64,000 nucleotides of DNA from Artocarpus heterophyllus (GCA_025403435.1 CM046345.1:16348160-16412159), one strand, 5' to 3'; counted from the stretch's first letter, positions 1-11,482 are shown. The notes: generated from the sequence alone by a model not told the origin. Program-made: numbers and translations.

Positions 1-302
1 GTTGGCTAAAGCAGTGGGAGATATCAATCTTTATTTTGATAATTATAAGAGAGTCACTTAAAGAAATAGTTGTACATGTGAGCCTACACTCACTCCGATC
101 GTAGATAAAGAATAGCAAAGAAGGCCAGTTGGTTGAGGTTCTTCTGGAATATTACTTCTTTTTACTGATTGAGGAAGCTTTTCGGTATTTACAAGGTTAA
201 TAAGATCTGGTTAATTTACGCATATAGCGTGTTAAACTTATGTTTTAAAAAATACTCTGATATAAAAGTTTTAAAATTTCACTGCGTACTATTTTTCTAA
301 CA
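1..302 (+). mobile_element. Chimeric Copia fragment (gag-pol piece joined to LTR 3' end)
   Basis: Bases 1 to about 55 match the gag/protease junction of the Copia element at 47836-57489 (its positions about 52510-52560, around GCAGTGGGAGAT). From about 72 the sequence jumps directly to the last ~230 bp of that family's LTR: the CACTCACTCCG stretch, the GATAGAGAATAGCAAAGAAG-like stretch, and a decayed end TTTCTAACA at 302. The intervening pol and U3 are missing, so this is an internally deleted, diverged remnant. It probably continues to the left of the window. Confidence 0.75.
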
Positions 303-355
303 AAATAAACCGTGACTTATTTGACAAGTTGGAAGTAAACTTTTAATTTTTGATT

Positions 356-455
356 TTGAGACCTTAATTCTTATCCATTAATTGATGTTCCTCGCGACCA
401 AAGATTGTTTATCTAAGGTCTTTCATTACCAAAGATCGTTAATTAAAGGTCTCAA
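356..455. repeat. Small terminal-inverted-repeat palindrome
   Basis: TTGAGACCTTAATT at 356-369 is mirrored by AATTAAAGGTCTCAA at 441-455, giving ~14-bp inverted ends around an ~70-bp centre that itself repeats the motif GACCAAAGAT. It could be a tiny MITE or a fold-back remnant. No target-site duplication was convincingly seen. Confidence 0.4.
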
Positions 456-1221
456 GTGTTAAATGTAAAACTTTTAACTATCCAATTTAAAAATAATAAA
501 AAGATTAGGGTGCTGATAAAAATAGTACATGATATGAAAACAAGAATAAACCTTTTCCCAAAGAAAAAGAAAAAAAAAAAAAGGAACATGCAAGTTCAAC
601 ATTTTTTTACTTCCTTTTGTGTTGAAACGGAACACTTTTACTTTTACTTGGTAGTTAATCATTTCTATAAATTTTTCCACCAAAAAATCACGTCCAAAGA
701 TGTGCGTAGAAGTAATAATCCAATCGTAAACATTCTTTACACTGCTTGTGCTGTCTTTAGGATATTCTCCCTTTCCGTTGCAACGTGCAGTTCTCACATT
801 CCAGTTTGTACAGAAAAATCCATGCAGGGTTTAACGTTTTCTTCTCATTTATTTCGCCTTTTCAAGATGCCTTTTACTGCGTAGTGAACTCGTCACTGCT
901 GACGTAAAAGTCACTACTTTTCCTCAGTCTTCTCATCACTCTCATTTACGACCGTGAGCCACCAGTCCACAAATGCAATTTCTTTTTCTTCAAAAAATAG
1001 ACAAAAAAAAAAGTGCATTTTGTCCTCTATTATCTTTCTGTTCACCAATTACAGCATAACATGAAATTTCACGTCATAATTTTTTAACTCGTTTTTTCAT
1101 TCAACCCTGTTTACCAAACATTATGTGTGTGTGTACCATAATAGACTCACATGCTATCAAAGTACAACCTCAAGCATTACAACTCCCAGGAGAAAAGGGC
1201 AAAACCCAGTGGCAAGCAACC
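456..1221. other. 5' flank of the UGT gene
   Basis: This AT-rich DNA holds poly-A and poly-T runs and no recognisable gene. It should contain the UGT promoter, but I could not pick a convincing TATA box. The reading frame is open upstream of the chosen UGT start to an ATG at 1123. That extension is low-complexity and has no family counterpart, so it is treated as leader. Confidence 0.35.
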
Positions 1222-2683
1222 ATGAAAAAAGAAAGCACCCACCTTTTGGTCTTCCCATTCCCTGCACAGGGCCACATGATACCCCTCCTGGACTTCACCC
1301 ACAACATCATTAGATCCCATCCAACCGGCCAAATCGCCATCACCATCCTCGTTACGCCCAAGAACCTCCCTCTCCTCAACCAACTCTTGTCCGTACACCC
1401 TTCCATCCAAACACTTGTCTTGCCTTTCCCTTCCACCTCTTCCATTCCCTCCGGCGCTGAGAACTTCAAGGACTTAGCGCCGACTTCCATCCTCGCCATG
1501 ATCCGAGCCCTCGTTGGGCTCCACGACCCCCTTATCCAATGGTTCCGGTCCCACCCCTCGCCACCTGTCGCCATCCTGTCCGACATGTTCCTGGGGTGGA
1601 CCCACCGCCTCGCCGTTGATCTGGGCATTCGCCGGATCGTTTTCTCTCCGTCCGGGGCTCTAGCTCTCTCCGTCTTGCACTCGATGTGGCGGAACTTGCC
1701 CGCCAGACAAGACCCTAACGACGAAAACGAGTTCGTTTCGTTTGATGACGTTCCGAATTGTCCGAAATACCCTTGGTGCCAGCTCTCGTCGCTGTACCGG
1801 AGCTACGTGGAGGGAGACCCAGATGGGGAATTTCTCAAAGATGGGATTCTCGGAAACATCGCGAGCTGGGGACTCGTGGTGAACTCGTTTGGTGACATGG
1901 AAGAGGTTTACTTGAAGCATCTGAGGAAACAATTGGGCCATAGTCGTGTTTGGGCCGTTGGGCCTGTTCAGCCCATGGTTGACGGAAGAGGTGAGAAGAA
2001 CCAATCTGGGCCCACAGAAAGAGGTGGGTCCAGTTCAGTTTCTGCTGACAGCATAATATCGTGGCTAGACACGTGTGACGATCAGAAGGTTGTATACGTT
2101 TCCTTTGGCAGTCTAGCCGTTTTGCGCAACGACCAAATGGAGGCGCTGGCCTTGGGATTAGAGAGAAGTGGGGTCCATTTTATATGGTCCATCAAGGAGC
2201 CGACGAAAGGACACGCAGAGGGTGCATACGGCAGGGTCCCAATAGGGTTCGAAGATCGTGTGGCTGGGAGGGGCCTAGTCATAAAAGGGTGGGCCCCGCA
2301 AGTGTTGATATTGAGTCATCGACGCCGTGGGTGCATTCCTTGACTCATTGCGGGTGGAACTCAGTGCTAGAATCGGTCATGATGGGTGTGCCAATGCTAG
2401 CTTGGCCCTTGCGGGCCGACCAATTCATAGACGCGACATTATTGGTGGACCAATTGAGGGTAGCGACGAGAGTGTGTGAAGGGGAACATGTTGTTCCTGA
2501 TTCGGTTGATTTGGCTCGAATTTTGGTAGAATCAGTTAGGGATGGCCAAACTAAGAGACCAACAAGCTATGCTGGTTGCGTGAAGCGGCACTTCGAGCCA
2601 TTAGAGATGGTGGTAGTTCGGTCAAGAATGTGGAGTCGTTGATTGCTCATTTGATTGCACTTGCAACTACTACTAGTAAGTAA
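1222..2683 (+). pseudogene. UGT89B: UDP-glycosyltransferase, UGT89B-like, with four frameshifts
   Basis: Family-1 glycosyltransferases move sugar from UDP-sugars to small molecules such as flavonols and benzoates in the cytosol. The start at 1222 opens with the family N-terminus (FPFPAQGHMIPLLDFTH, about residues 11-27). Further UGT89B hallmarks follow: VTPKNLP, SHPSPPVAILSD, NCPKYPW, SLYRSYVEGDP, WGLVVNSF, RVWAVGP and VVYVSFGS. The PSPG sugar-donor box begins with WAPQ at 2290 and includes THCGWNS and the final ADQ. Four one-base insertions interrupt the frame: near 2323, 2341, 2559 and 2578. Allowing for them, the frame ends at TAA 2681-2683 and gives 485 residues, normal for the family. 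The gene is intronless. It could be a recent pseudogene, or a real gene with local assembly errors. Repeat elements begin directly after its 3' end. Confidence 0.88.
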
Positions 2684-2905
2684 AGTGCAAAATTATTGCA
2701 TATGAAAGGAAAAGAGATAGGAGGAAAGAATGTATTTTGTTTTTTTTTTTGTTTTGCTTTGGTTTTGGAGAAATTCAGTTCGAATTAGTGGCAAGCAACT
2801 TTGAACACTTTATCTATTCCAAGGTAAAAAATGAATTGAAACATCTTGCTTAGTGTTTGGTCTTTTAGCATTTACTAGTTAAATGTACACGCTAGCGCAA
2901 GTATT
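2672..2905 (+). repeat. UGT 3' flank, first copy of a duplicated segment
   Basis: From the last UGT codons (AGTAAGTAAAGTGCAAAA) through the 3' untranslated region, this segment is repeated in the same orientation at 12608-12845. Shared landmarks are GAAAGAATGTATTTTG, CAAGCAACTTTGAACACTTT and GCATTTACTAGT. The two copies are now separated by ~9.7 kb of inserted transposons. Confidence 0.8.
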
Positions 2906-2924
2906 CTAATATAGAAGGGTTGAT

Positions 2925-3767
2925 TTCACTTTGGCTTTTGAACTATACAATTTATTCTATTTTGGTCCTTAAACTTTAAAACATAGTAAATGACACCTTA
3001 AACTATTCAATTTGTCCAATTTTAGCCCTTACATTATAAAATCTATTAAATATTAACGTAATTGAGCTAATAATTTTACTTTTACCCTCAAAATTATGCA
3101 ATTTGTTTCATTTTGATTCTTAAACTTTAAGCTATAACAAATAACACCCTTAACTATAAAGCTTATCCTATTTTGACCCTTTCATCACAATCTATTAAAT
3201 ACAAATTGATTAAGACAAATCACCATTTTAACATTCAGCTCTTATGTATTTTCAACATATATTTTAAAGTCAAAATATATAAATTTTGTTTATCCATTAT
3301 ATAAGTTTTATTATTTTTATTCTTTTTTTATAATTTTTTATAAAAGTTTTATTATTTTTTTATTCAAGAAGTGTTATCAAATTTTCTCCATCATATGATT
3401 TAAAATGAATAAAAATAAAAAAATATATAAACAAATAAGAAAAACATATTTGGATATATGGGTACCAACAAAAGTGACACATAGATTTTACAATATAATC
3501 TACTTGTCATTTTTATGACTAAAATTTGAGGTTGAAAATTATATAAATGACATAACAATAAATACTTTACTTAATTAGACTCAATAATCACAAAAAAAAA
3601 AAAAAAAACTCAAATTTTGTCTTAATTTTAAGTCAACAAAAATGTATATTTGTTTATGAAATTCATATTTGTAGGACTAATATACGTGAAAGTCGATTAC
3701 AAAAGATTTAATCCCGACTATTGATTAAATTGATCATGTATATATATGTGGCTTAATTTGTCAATAT
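2925..3767. mobile_element. Fold-back element, left half
   Basis: Bases 2925-3240 are the reverse complement, with divergence, of 12250-12537. Both show repeated units of the type AAACTATxCAATTTGTC...ATTTTGxCCCTTAAACTTTAAA. Without the CACTA insertion the two halves would form a ~1.1-kb element with ~300-bp inverted arms. There is no coding capacity. It is split at TAT 3765-3767 by the CACTA element. Class (fold-back or long-TIR MITE) is uncertain. Confidence 0.65.
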
Positions 3768-3779
3768 CACTACTACAAA

Positions 3780-4230
3780 CTGTGGATTCCACGACGGTTT
3801 ATAACCATTGTGAAAAAATTTTACGACGGTCAAAAAATCGTCATGAAAGCTTCAGTCGTGGTACAACGTGAAGTTTTCACAACGATTTTTTACCATCGAG
3901 TAATACAAAAATTGGAGCAAGGAGAGGTAAAATGGCGTGGGATTCCATGACGGTTTCACGAAAAACCATCATGGAAAAGGGGGATTCCACGACGGTTTCA
4001 CAAAAAACCGTCGTAGAATCCCCCCTTTCCACGACGGTTTTTCGTGAAACCGTCGTAGAATCCCACCCTTTCCACGACGGTGTTTCGTGAAACCGTCATG
4101 AAATCCCCCTTTCTACGACGGTTTCATGAAAAACCGTCATAGAATCCCCTCCTTACCATGATGGTTTTCCACGAAACTGTTGTGGAAGGGGGAGATTCCA
4201 CGACAGTTTTTCATGAAACCGTCGTGGAAA
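3780..4230. repeat. CACTA left subterminal repeat array
   Basis: About ten copies of the core CACGACGGTTT or its complement AAACCGTCGT alternate in orientation. They form near-perfect hairpins of the form ACGACGGTTT-TCGTG-AAACCGTCGT. In En/Spm elements such subterminal arrays bind the TNPA protein. Several copies show C-to-T or G-to-A changes (CATGATGGTTT). Confidence 0.85.
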
Positions 4231-5150
4231 ATTGGTGTTCCCCAAAAAAAAATTAGCCAAAAATTTTTGTTTTCCAACAGGATGGCCATTCCCGTGTGTT
4301 ATCCATTACAACGAGGCCTTGATTGCATACAAAAATTAGAGTATATTGAAATTTTTAGGTATTTACAAGATCATTTACATTTGAGCTATTTTCAGTAATT
4401 GTTTATCAACTATCTCCATCTATCTATCTAAAGAACACATACCTATTTACAAATTGTACCCACTCTAATCTAACTTCTTGTATATCCGTATGTATATAAA
4501 AATCCTTTTTTCCTAAGGCTTGTATACCACTTGTAATTATATCCCGCATGAAACGTAAAATAAAAAAACCACATTCTATGTTTCATTGTTGTCTTGGACA
4601 TTTACGTTTGGAATATAGTGTTCCGTTTGGTTGGTTTGTGACACTGCTTTCCGCTTGAAGCTTCCAATTGTTAAGTGTCCTAACAATGTGTCGTTTTAAA
4701 TGAATTAATAGACGGTACAGATATGTGAGACTAAAAACATTTAATTTAAATTTATAAGAGAATATTAATACTTAGAATCTCGTGACTGATACAAAATCCT
4801 CACGTGATGGGTGTCCGAGGGGGTCAAACCTATATATTTGGTCCTCCATGGCGAAATAAGTCCCAACATCCAATGTTCTCCAACATTGTATGGCAGGAAG
4901 AATAATTTCCCCCTCGGTGCTTGAGCTAATAGGTGGAGGAGTAATGTGGCGCGCTCTCTATGATCACTCTATAGGTCTCTTGCAACACTTGAAACAATGG
5001 CCGAAGATATGAAGCCGAAATTTTGTGCCAAGGCTTGAAGTTCACAATATTCTGCCAAAAAACTACAATAGAAAAAAATACAGTCAATTATTTGAAAGCA
5101 CCTTACAACTCTACCTATATTTTAAAAATATGAAATAAGGATGAAGTTAT
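4231..5150. other. CACTA 3' internal non-coding region
   Basis: This stretch between the subterminal array and the second ORF is mostly AT-rich with no open frame of note. Bases 4800-5050 are more GC-rich and may hold a decayed 3' exon of the minus-strand gene, but I could not assign it. Confidence 0.4.
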
Positions 5151-5159
5151 TACCTGAGG

Positions 5160-6520
5160 TATACCAGGATACAATTTGCCCCGATTTTATCAAAGTTGAT
5201 GAAGTAGTAAACGTCTTCATACCCCACATAGCTAGGGAATTCATTGCCAGTGACATTTACCGGTATCGGGTACTAAATCGTCGACCCATCACGCATGAAA
5301 GAATGTGCGTATAGAGCCAACTGCATAAATTCTTGAGGTACTGAAGCGAAGTTAAATGCTTGCAGTTGCTCATAAGCAACAGTTTGCTCTTGTTCTTATT
5401 CTACCTCAGGTTGTGATTCTCTTGCTTTTGTAGAGCTTTTCTTTCTTTGGCGTTTCTTTCCGCTTAGATCTTGTGGAACATGGCTAGGCGCTTGACTCAT
5501 CTTTGTCAATGTGATGACTTCAACTAACCTCTTCGGCCATGGGACAAAGCTTCCGGCTGCTTCACCCACAGTTGTTACTTCAAGTGTTGGAACAGGCAAT
5601 TCAGCTATTCTAACTCTGATGGTAGTGATGCTAACGTGCACGTTCTCTTCCCCTAATAGTTGTCCATGAACTATATCAGTTGGAAGACTCTCCATCCACA
5701 CCTTTCCAAGCGCAACAAGTGCACACCCACCATTAACTCTATCATCAACGAAGAGCTTACATTGTTCGAGCTCTTGATGAGGAGGTGACAATTGGACTCC
5801 TGGAGCTTCTGGTCCTTCTGCTACATTCTGGACCTTATGGACCATCATCCGTCGACATGGCACGTTCTTGGGGAATGAGCTCCGTCACAAGACCCTGCAC
5901 TTTTGCAATCTCCATCTGCATCTTCGACATTTGAGAATTCAATTTTGAAGTACCTGATTGGAGGTCGAAGTATTGAGGCTGCTTCACATACTTGGATTGA
6001 CCGCAGACAAGTCCTAAACGTTCCGGTTTCCCTAGTGTCCTCATCACAATGTCATCATTACCGACCAATTGGAAGCTCCCTTGACTTTGTTGCATTGTGT
6101 ATTCATCATGTAAAACAACATAACCGTGTTATTTAAGCAATCCTTGATCCGGTATTAAATTACAAATTAATTGTTCGTAGTCAGTAAACTTACAATCAAT
6201 TTCCAATTTTTGCTACTTTTAGATTTTTGAACTGGCCATCGGGACCTTGACGTGATTTGACCCACAACTCCTCCCGTGTTGGTAGCACGACTGTCTTGGC
6301 AAACTATGTTACACTATGTTAGTAACATAGTAATGATAGAATAATTGATATATGTAATATGAGTAAGATATTAACGTACCAAGGATTGCTCGAGCTCTCT
6401 ATATCTGACTCGGCCAACCATAGAGCAGTATTCATTCTCTGCACGTATTTTTCTTACGTTTGATGATAGAAGTTGGAATTTGGTCGAACGTCGATACCTC
6501 ACAAAAGCTTCCCAATCGTC
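5160..6520 (-). pseudogene. En/Spm second ORF (Transposase_24 / DUF8039-like), decayed
   Basis: The minus strand encodes a segment with DDDWEAFVRYRRSTKFQ and RKIRAENEYCSMVGRVRYRELEQ (about 6520-6371). This is the Ptta/En/Spm Transposase_24 pattern of plant CACTA elements. It is followed at 6095-5396 by a coiled-coil stretch and a segment with CKLFVDDRVNGGCALVALGK, LLGEENVHVSI and TTVGEAAGSFVPWPKRLV, which is the DUF8039-type domain often fused to it. A further open piece, SYVGYEDVYYFINFDK, lies near 5240-5170. Introns or frameshifts separate the pieces. The N-terminal side is replaced by Gypsy sequence at a 9-bp repeat (GATGACGAT on the minus strand). Confidence 0.75.
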
Positions 6521-7152
6521 ATCGTTTATCGTCATCCATAACCATTCCTGGACATAGATGAGCAAGCTGGTCAAACCTTCTCACCACATCTGTGACTGAC
6601 ATATCCCCTTGGCGTAAGCTCTCGAACTCCTCAAAATGTTTCCTCGTGACATTCATATGGAAGAACTTCCTATTGAATTCATGTACAAAGTTAGCCCATG
6701 TCATCTCTTCAACATTCCTGCTCTGTTCGATACCATCCTACCATATCCTGGCCTCCATGGTGAGGCAGTATGAGGCACAGAGGACCTTTTCATTGTCTGT
6801 GAAATCCATAAGTCGTAAAGTGGCCTCAATCGTCTTTAACCATCCTTGAGCTACTAGCGGATCCTTAGAACCCTCAAAGTCTACTGGCTTAACCCTCTTC
6901 CATCTGACCAGAAGAGGTTCTTGATGTGCCGCTCTTGGTTCAGCAGCAGGCACAGGGACTTCGTTGACTTGTGGCTGCGGAGGAGGAGGAGACACGTCAT
7001 TGCCTCGTCGTTCATCATTCTGGCCATTGGCCCTTAAAGTAGCAATTTCCCTTCGTTGATCCTTCAACTGCCTTTGCAGTTTAGCAATCATCGTCATAAG
7101 TCTTTCGTTGGTTTAGGTGCGAGTCTGCATTCTTCTGTGGCCGTCCATCATA
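6520..7152 (-). pseudogene. Gypsy gag, N-terminal part
   Basis: The minus strand shows a coiled-coil start (MTMIAKLQRQLKDQRREI), a proline-rich linker, then a segment with VDFEGSKDPLVAQGWLKTIE, MDFTDNEKVLCASYCL, MTWANFVHEFNRKFF and FDQLAHLCP. This is the retrotransposon gag domain of plant Gypsy elements. A stop codon and a frame change interrupt it, and the zinc knuckle and everything downstream are lost. It ends at a 9-bp direct repeat shared with the CACTA transposase. Confidence 0.85.
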
Positions 7153-7346
7153 ATTTCCTAAAATAATTAGGACTTAGAAAATAATCTTCCATTTATGAGA
7201 CAAGTTTTCACTACTGAATCCTTAATCATTAAACATTTAAACCTAAATCTTATCATCATACTTGCATCAATATATCTAACTTAATAACATACTTACTTGG
7301 AGGACTTGGATTGATGTGTGGTGATATGAATTGTAATAAAAAAATC

Positions 7347-7358
7347 GCTCTGATACCA
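7347..7358 (-). other. Primer binding site, tRNA-iMet
   Basis: On the minus strand TGGTATCAGAGC, complementary to the 3' end of initiator tRNA-Met, lies five bases inside the LTR end. Confidence 0.85.
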
Positions 7359-7739
7359 AAGCCTGAAACGCCCCTTAATTCAGACGTCACAGATATCGTT
7401 ACATTCATTCATTTGTACTTGCTTAAACTTTAAACATAAACGTAATTACATAGCTTATACGATGTTTTCAAATATAAACGTAGTTAAACATACATAACCA
7501 GGATCCATTCTTACATCTAATTTTTTTTTATAACTTATCACTTATTAAAATAACATTGTTTAACTTATTCCATATCATAATTTATTCAATTATACTTTAA
7601 ATTAATCATGAACTTATTTAATAATATAGGTATGTCAAATTGTAAAATCAGGACTTATAAAAACATCACACCATAACTCATGAATCAACACATTTTATTT
7701 ATTTATTTATTTATTTTAGGGTCATTAACTCCCACAGTT

Positions 7740-7915
7740 CAGCATGCCGAACTTGGGACTTCGACAGGCCGGAGTTCCTCAACCGACAGGTTGGCAGAGG
7801 CTTTGCAAACTGACTTAAAAATCTCAACATCGTTTGGTAGGCCGGAAAAGTGTTCGGCAGGCCAAACTCTCTGACGTCGGCAGGCCGACCAATGTTGTTC
7901 GACAGGCCGACCGAG
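7740..7915. repeat. CGGCAGGCCG palindrome cluster (Gypsy LTR, R/U5 side)
   Basis: At least eight variants of TTCGGCAGGCCGAA occur here, including CGACAGGCCGG, TTCGGCAGGCC, GTCGGCAGGCCGACC and TTCGACAGGCCGACC. Confidence 0.75.
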
Positions 7916-10014
7916 CCAAAGTCTAAAGAAAACTTATTTTGCAAAACATAATTAATCTTTCACAAAAATGCAGAAAATCATAATACTTAAGATAATGAAA
8001 TAAAATATGAAATATAGTTCAAAAATCCTTGAAATTTTTATCATAAAAATAGTATTCAAAAATATAAAACTTTATTAAAAACATAGAAACGTTTTTCTTG
8101 GCGTGATTCCGGTTACAATTCATCGTACTTTGTGCTTACACGCCTTCCCATGTCCTCCGCCTAGTCCATGATTTTCTTACCCTTATCTGCAACATGACAT
8201 AAAACATGGTTAAGCTAATGCTTAGTAAGTACATATAATTCTCACAAAATTAAAACATTTCATAAACATCATCATCATCATTGTCATCATATCATAAAAG
8301 TGCCTTAAGCACAATTTCATAGAACATATCTTTCATTGCGTTCATCATTTAAAAAAAACTTATTCCATTTTATCTTAAGGGCCCAAGTGTTGCACCATAA
8401 ACATCGTCATAGGCGCGCCGTCATGAGAGGAGAAGGGTAGCTAATCCAAAACCAAACATGACATCATAACATTTCATTTCATAACATGGGTGTGCAACAC
8501 TTATTAGGTGATACATATATACATAATTTTATACTTTGAAACATGCCAAAATCATCATGCATAACTTAAAATCATGAAAATCTTTCATAGAAATTCTTAA
8601 GGAAAATATCCATAAAATCATCATGAATATCATTATGAACATAACATCAAATCTTGTAAAAACGTGTCATGTTGCAGGTGAGAATGTACTTACCTTAACA
8701 GCTAACTTACTTAACCTTAAAAGGATTTGGTGACGACGCCGCGGTCTCGTAGTGCTCGTTCCTTGAGTGTTCATGCCATTTATCCATTTAAAAATGCAAT
8801 GAAAATTAATACATATCATGGAATATCCATTCACATAACATTCATTCATATAATATTCATGTATACATTCATCACATTTTACATACATATCTCATAATCA
8901 TCATCGCGAAAACATAATTTTATCATCTTATAAACATGTTATCATAATTTTTCTCAAATCATAAAATTACCTTAAGCATGTAAAACAAAACAAACCATAC
9001 GTTACAATCATGAAAATCTCTTTTTTTTTTAAAAAAAATGTTTTCTAATAATTCATACAAACATCTTATTTTCATGCATAAAATTATTTCATTATCATAA
9101 AATCATTTAAATATATATATATATAACATTTCATAAACAAAAATCCAGAAATAACATTATTAAAACAGTTTTCTCATTGTAATTTCATAAAAATTTCATA
9201 ACATAAAATACATTCATCATACATACATATGCATATTCTTAACAACTTTTCATGAAAACATCATTCATTTACCTCTTGAATAATCATTACATTTTTCATG
9301 CATCAAGGTTAAACAGTAATATTTACTATGAAGAGTAGAAGATAGAAATATTCATTTTTCATAAAAATACCGAAAGGACATGAAACGTGAAGAAACATCA
9401 CATAATACATATATGAACAAAATACAATACCTAGAGAAGGTATTGTAGATGAATTTGAGGAGGAGAATTTCCTTTTCAAAACATTGGAAAACTAAATTCT
9501 TACCTTGAAATTTCTTCTCAAAATCCTTGAATTTTAACCAACAAAATATGATTTTTCTTGCAGAAAATTTTGAGAGAGAAGGAAGTAAAATGCGTGGAGA
9601 AGATAAGAGGAAGAGAGAAACAAACGTCTCAGAAATTTGAGAGAGAAAAACGTGAGGATGAGAGAAAAATAATGAAAAAGGAACGTTAAAAATTTTTAAC
9701 ATAATGAGCATAATTGATGGGAATTCAATTCCCTTCATTAAGTCAAAATTTTCTGACTGCTCTTGGTCCAGAATTCGCGTGTAGGTGGAGATGATTGAGG
9801 GAGAGTCAAACAAATCATCAATCTTACCATAATTTACCCTCTAAAAATAAGAAACCACTTAAAATAATACAAATCAATGCAAAGTCAAACCCCTTATTTC
9901 CTTAACTGATAAAATCATTCCATTAATATGTCAATTAATCACATTAAATCATCCAATTAACGTAATTAACTTAGCCATAATTTTGGAGAGATTTTTGCTG
10001 ACTGCTCATCAACC

Positions 10015-10125
10015 GTGTTCGGCCTATCGATTTTCCTCTTCGGCCTGCCGGTTCCACCAAGTTCGGCCTGCCGATACTTCCCATCGGCCTGCCGGTCTTT
10101 GGTAGACTGTTTGGCCTGCCGAACT
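10015..10125. repeat. CGGCCTGCCG palindrome cluster (Gypsy LTR, U3 side)
   Basis: Five tandemly spaced copies of the motif in the CGGCCTGCCG orientation, including TTCGGCCTGCCGGTT, TTCGGCCTGCCGAT and TTTGGCCTGCCGAACTG. Confidence 0.8.
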
Positions 10126-10504
10126 GTCCTTAAATGCCATACATTAAATCATTCAATTCATCATGCATCATAATTAATCATACATTTAAAATTTCACATG
10201 AACACTAGAGCACGACGATTCCATGCGGTCGTCACCTGTCATAAAACTTAACATAAAAAGTTAGTAACATTCACATCATATATCATATCATATAACATAA
10301 TTTATTAATAAAATTCCTTAACAATGTTATTAACTTAACGTGGTCCGCTACATAAAATAGGCGGGTGTTACAGAGGGATTCTAGAGAGAGAGAAAGATTT
10401 TAGAGAGATAGAAAAGGGGGATTTGAGAGAGGAGAGTGAGGCATATTGAGAACCTTGGGCGTGCATAGATATAGGTGGGTGGCGCGAATTTAAAAAATTT
10501 GAAG

Positions 10505-10830
10505 AATCCACCTTTCACGACCGTTTTGTCAAAAAACAGTCTTCCATGACTGTTTTTCAAAAAACCATCGTGGAAGAGATAGTCTTTCATGATTGTTTTT
10601 CAAAAAACAGTCATGGAAGACTGGTTTTGCACGACTGTTTTTTGAAAAACTGTCGTGGAAGATTAGTCTTCCACGACGGTTTTTTACAAAAAGGTCGTGG
10701 AACAATAATTCTTCAAATTTTTGAAATTTTTTAAAACGATCATGGAATCTATATATTCCACGATGGTTTTTGTTAAAACTGTCGTCGGAGATACTTTTAC
10801 ACGATGGTTTTTGCAAAAGCCGTCATAAAA
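10505..10830. repeat. Internal CACTA subterminal-type repeat block
   Basis: Alternating copies of CACGACTGTTTTT, CCATCGTGGAA and ACGACGGTTTTT form hairpins like those at the element ends, but here they lie between the Gypsy LTR and the transposase. They may come from the end of a second CACTA copy fused in during rearrangement. Confidence 0.65.
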
Positions 10831-10849
10831 AATTTGTAACAAACATTTG

Positions 10850-11482
10850 CTATACATGATAATATTCGTACTCATGCCTATAGAGAACACAATCATTTTC
10901 ACAAGCACGAATTTTCTCATAATCCATTCCCAAGGTGCTCAAAGTCTTCTTAGCGTCATAAATACTAGTTAGTAATTTATTACCCTCTAGTAAAAGCCTT
11001 CCTAAAAATTCCAACAGCTTTGTGAAACTAGAATTTGACCACTCACCCGATGCTTTCAAATTCCATAAACCAACTAAAGCAGACAATTTAGTAAAATTGG
11101 TACACCCCTCATACACGGGTGTCTCTGCATCATTCATCATTATCTCAAATAAATCCGAACGGTGCACAAAGTGTTCTTCTAAATCATTGACCATGTCAAC
11201 CATATTGTCTTAATCATTATCCTCCACAATAGCTTGCTTTTCTTTACTTAGTAAAGTTGGATTGAAATTAGACTCGCCATAAAAATGCCACATTTGATAA
11301 CTACTTATAATTTCATTTCGAAATAAATGTCCTCTAACAATTAAAATTGGATGCAATCTATGGTTTCCACATTGAACACAAGGACACCGAATCTTATCAC
11401 CATTGGCATGACTTTTGGCAAAATTCAAGAACTCTTCCACACCATTCACATACTCTCTAGACAATCGAAATCCCATATCCAT
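10850..11482 (-). pseudogene. CACTA transposase (TNPD) N-terminal part
   Basis: The minus-strand frame starts at 11482 with the transposase-associated domain: RLSREYVNGVEEFLNFA followed by the metal-binding pattern IRCPCVQCGNHR. It continues through a segment with LSALVGLWNLKASGEWSNSSF, EGNKLL, YDAKKTLSTLGMDYEKI and ACENDCVLY, matching the TNPD region ahead of the Transposase_21 core. One in-frame TAA at 11212-11210 breaks it; a CAA-to-TAA change would explain that. The catalytic core is absent: after 10850 the sequence changes to subterminal repeats. Confidence 0.85.

Larger units (their letters stand above)
6520..10372 (-). mobile_element. Truncated Ty3/Gypsy element (LTR + PBS + gag) inside the CACTA element
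   Basis: Read on the minus strand, a ~3-kb LTR (10372 down to 7364) is followed by an initiator-tRNA-Met primer site (7358-7347) and a gag start near 7152. The sequence stops abruptly near 6520 in the CACTA transposase. The rest of gag, all of pol and the other LTR are absent, so a deletion removed them or the piece was captured. The base after the LTR begins GAGGG, a possible half of a lost target duplication. Confidence 0.82.
7364..10372 (-). repeat. Gypsy LTR (~3.0 kb)
   Basis: The plus strand runs from TGAAACGCCCC (7364) to GCGGGTGTTACA (10372), i.e. TG...CA ends with imperfect inverted termini, and is directly followed by the PBS on the minus strand. The interior is AT-rich with many ATCATAA/CATAA words and no coding capacity. 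Two clusters of CGGCAGGCCG-type palindromes lie near its two ends (7740-7915 and 10015-10125), in opposite orientation. Confidence 0.8.

Noticed and set aside
1123..1221. Upstream in-frame ATG that would extend the UGT protein by 33 residues
   Set aside because: The extension has no similarity to UGT N-termini, while the frame from 1222 starts with the standard family beginning.
4180..4398. 72-codon open frame at the inner edge of the CACTA left array
   Set aside because: It overlaps subterminal hairpin repeats and has no domain; it looks like a chance frame.
9352..9813. 153-codon minus-strand frame inside the Gypsy LTR
   Set aside because: It lies wholly within LTR sequence, is rich in Phe/Leu/Ser from AT-rich composition, and resembles no protein.
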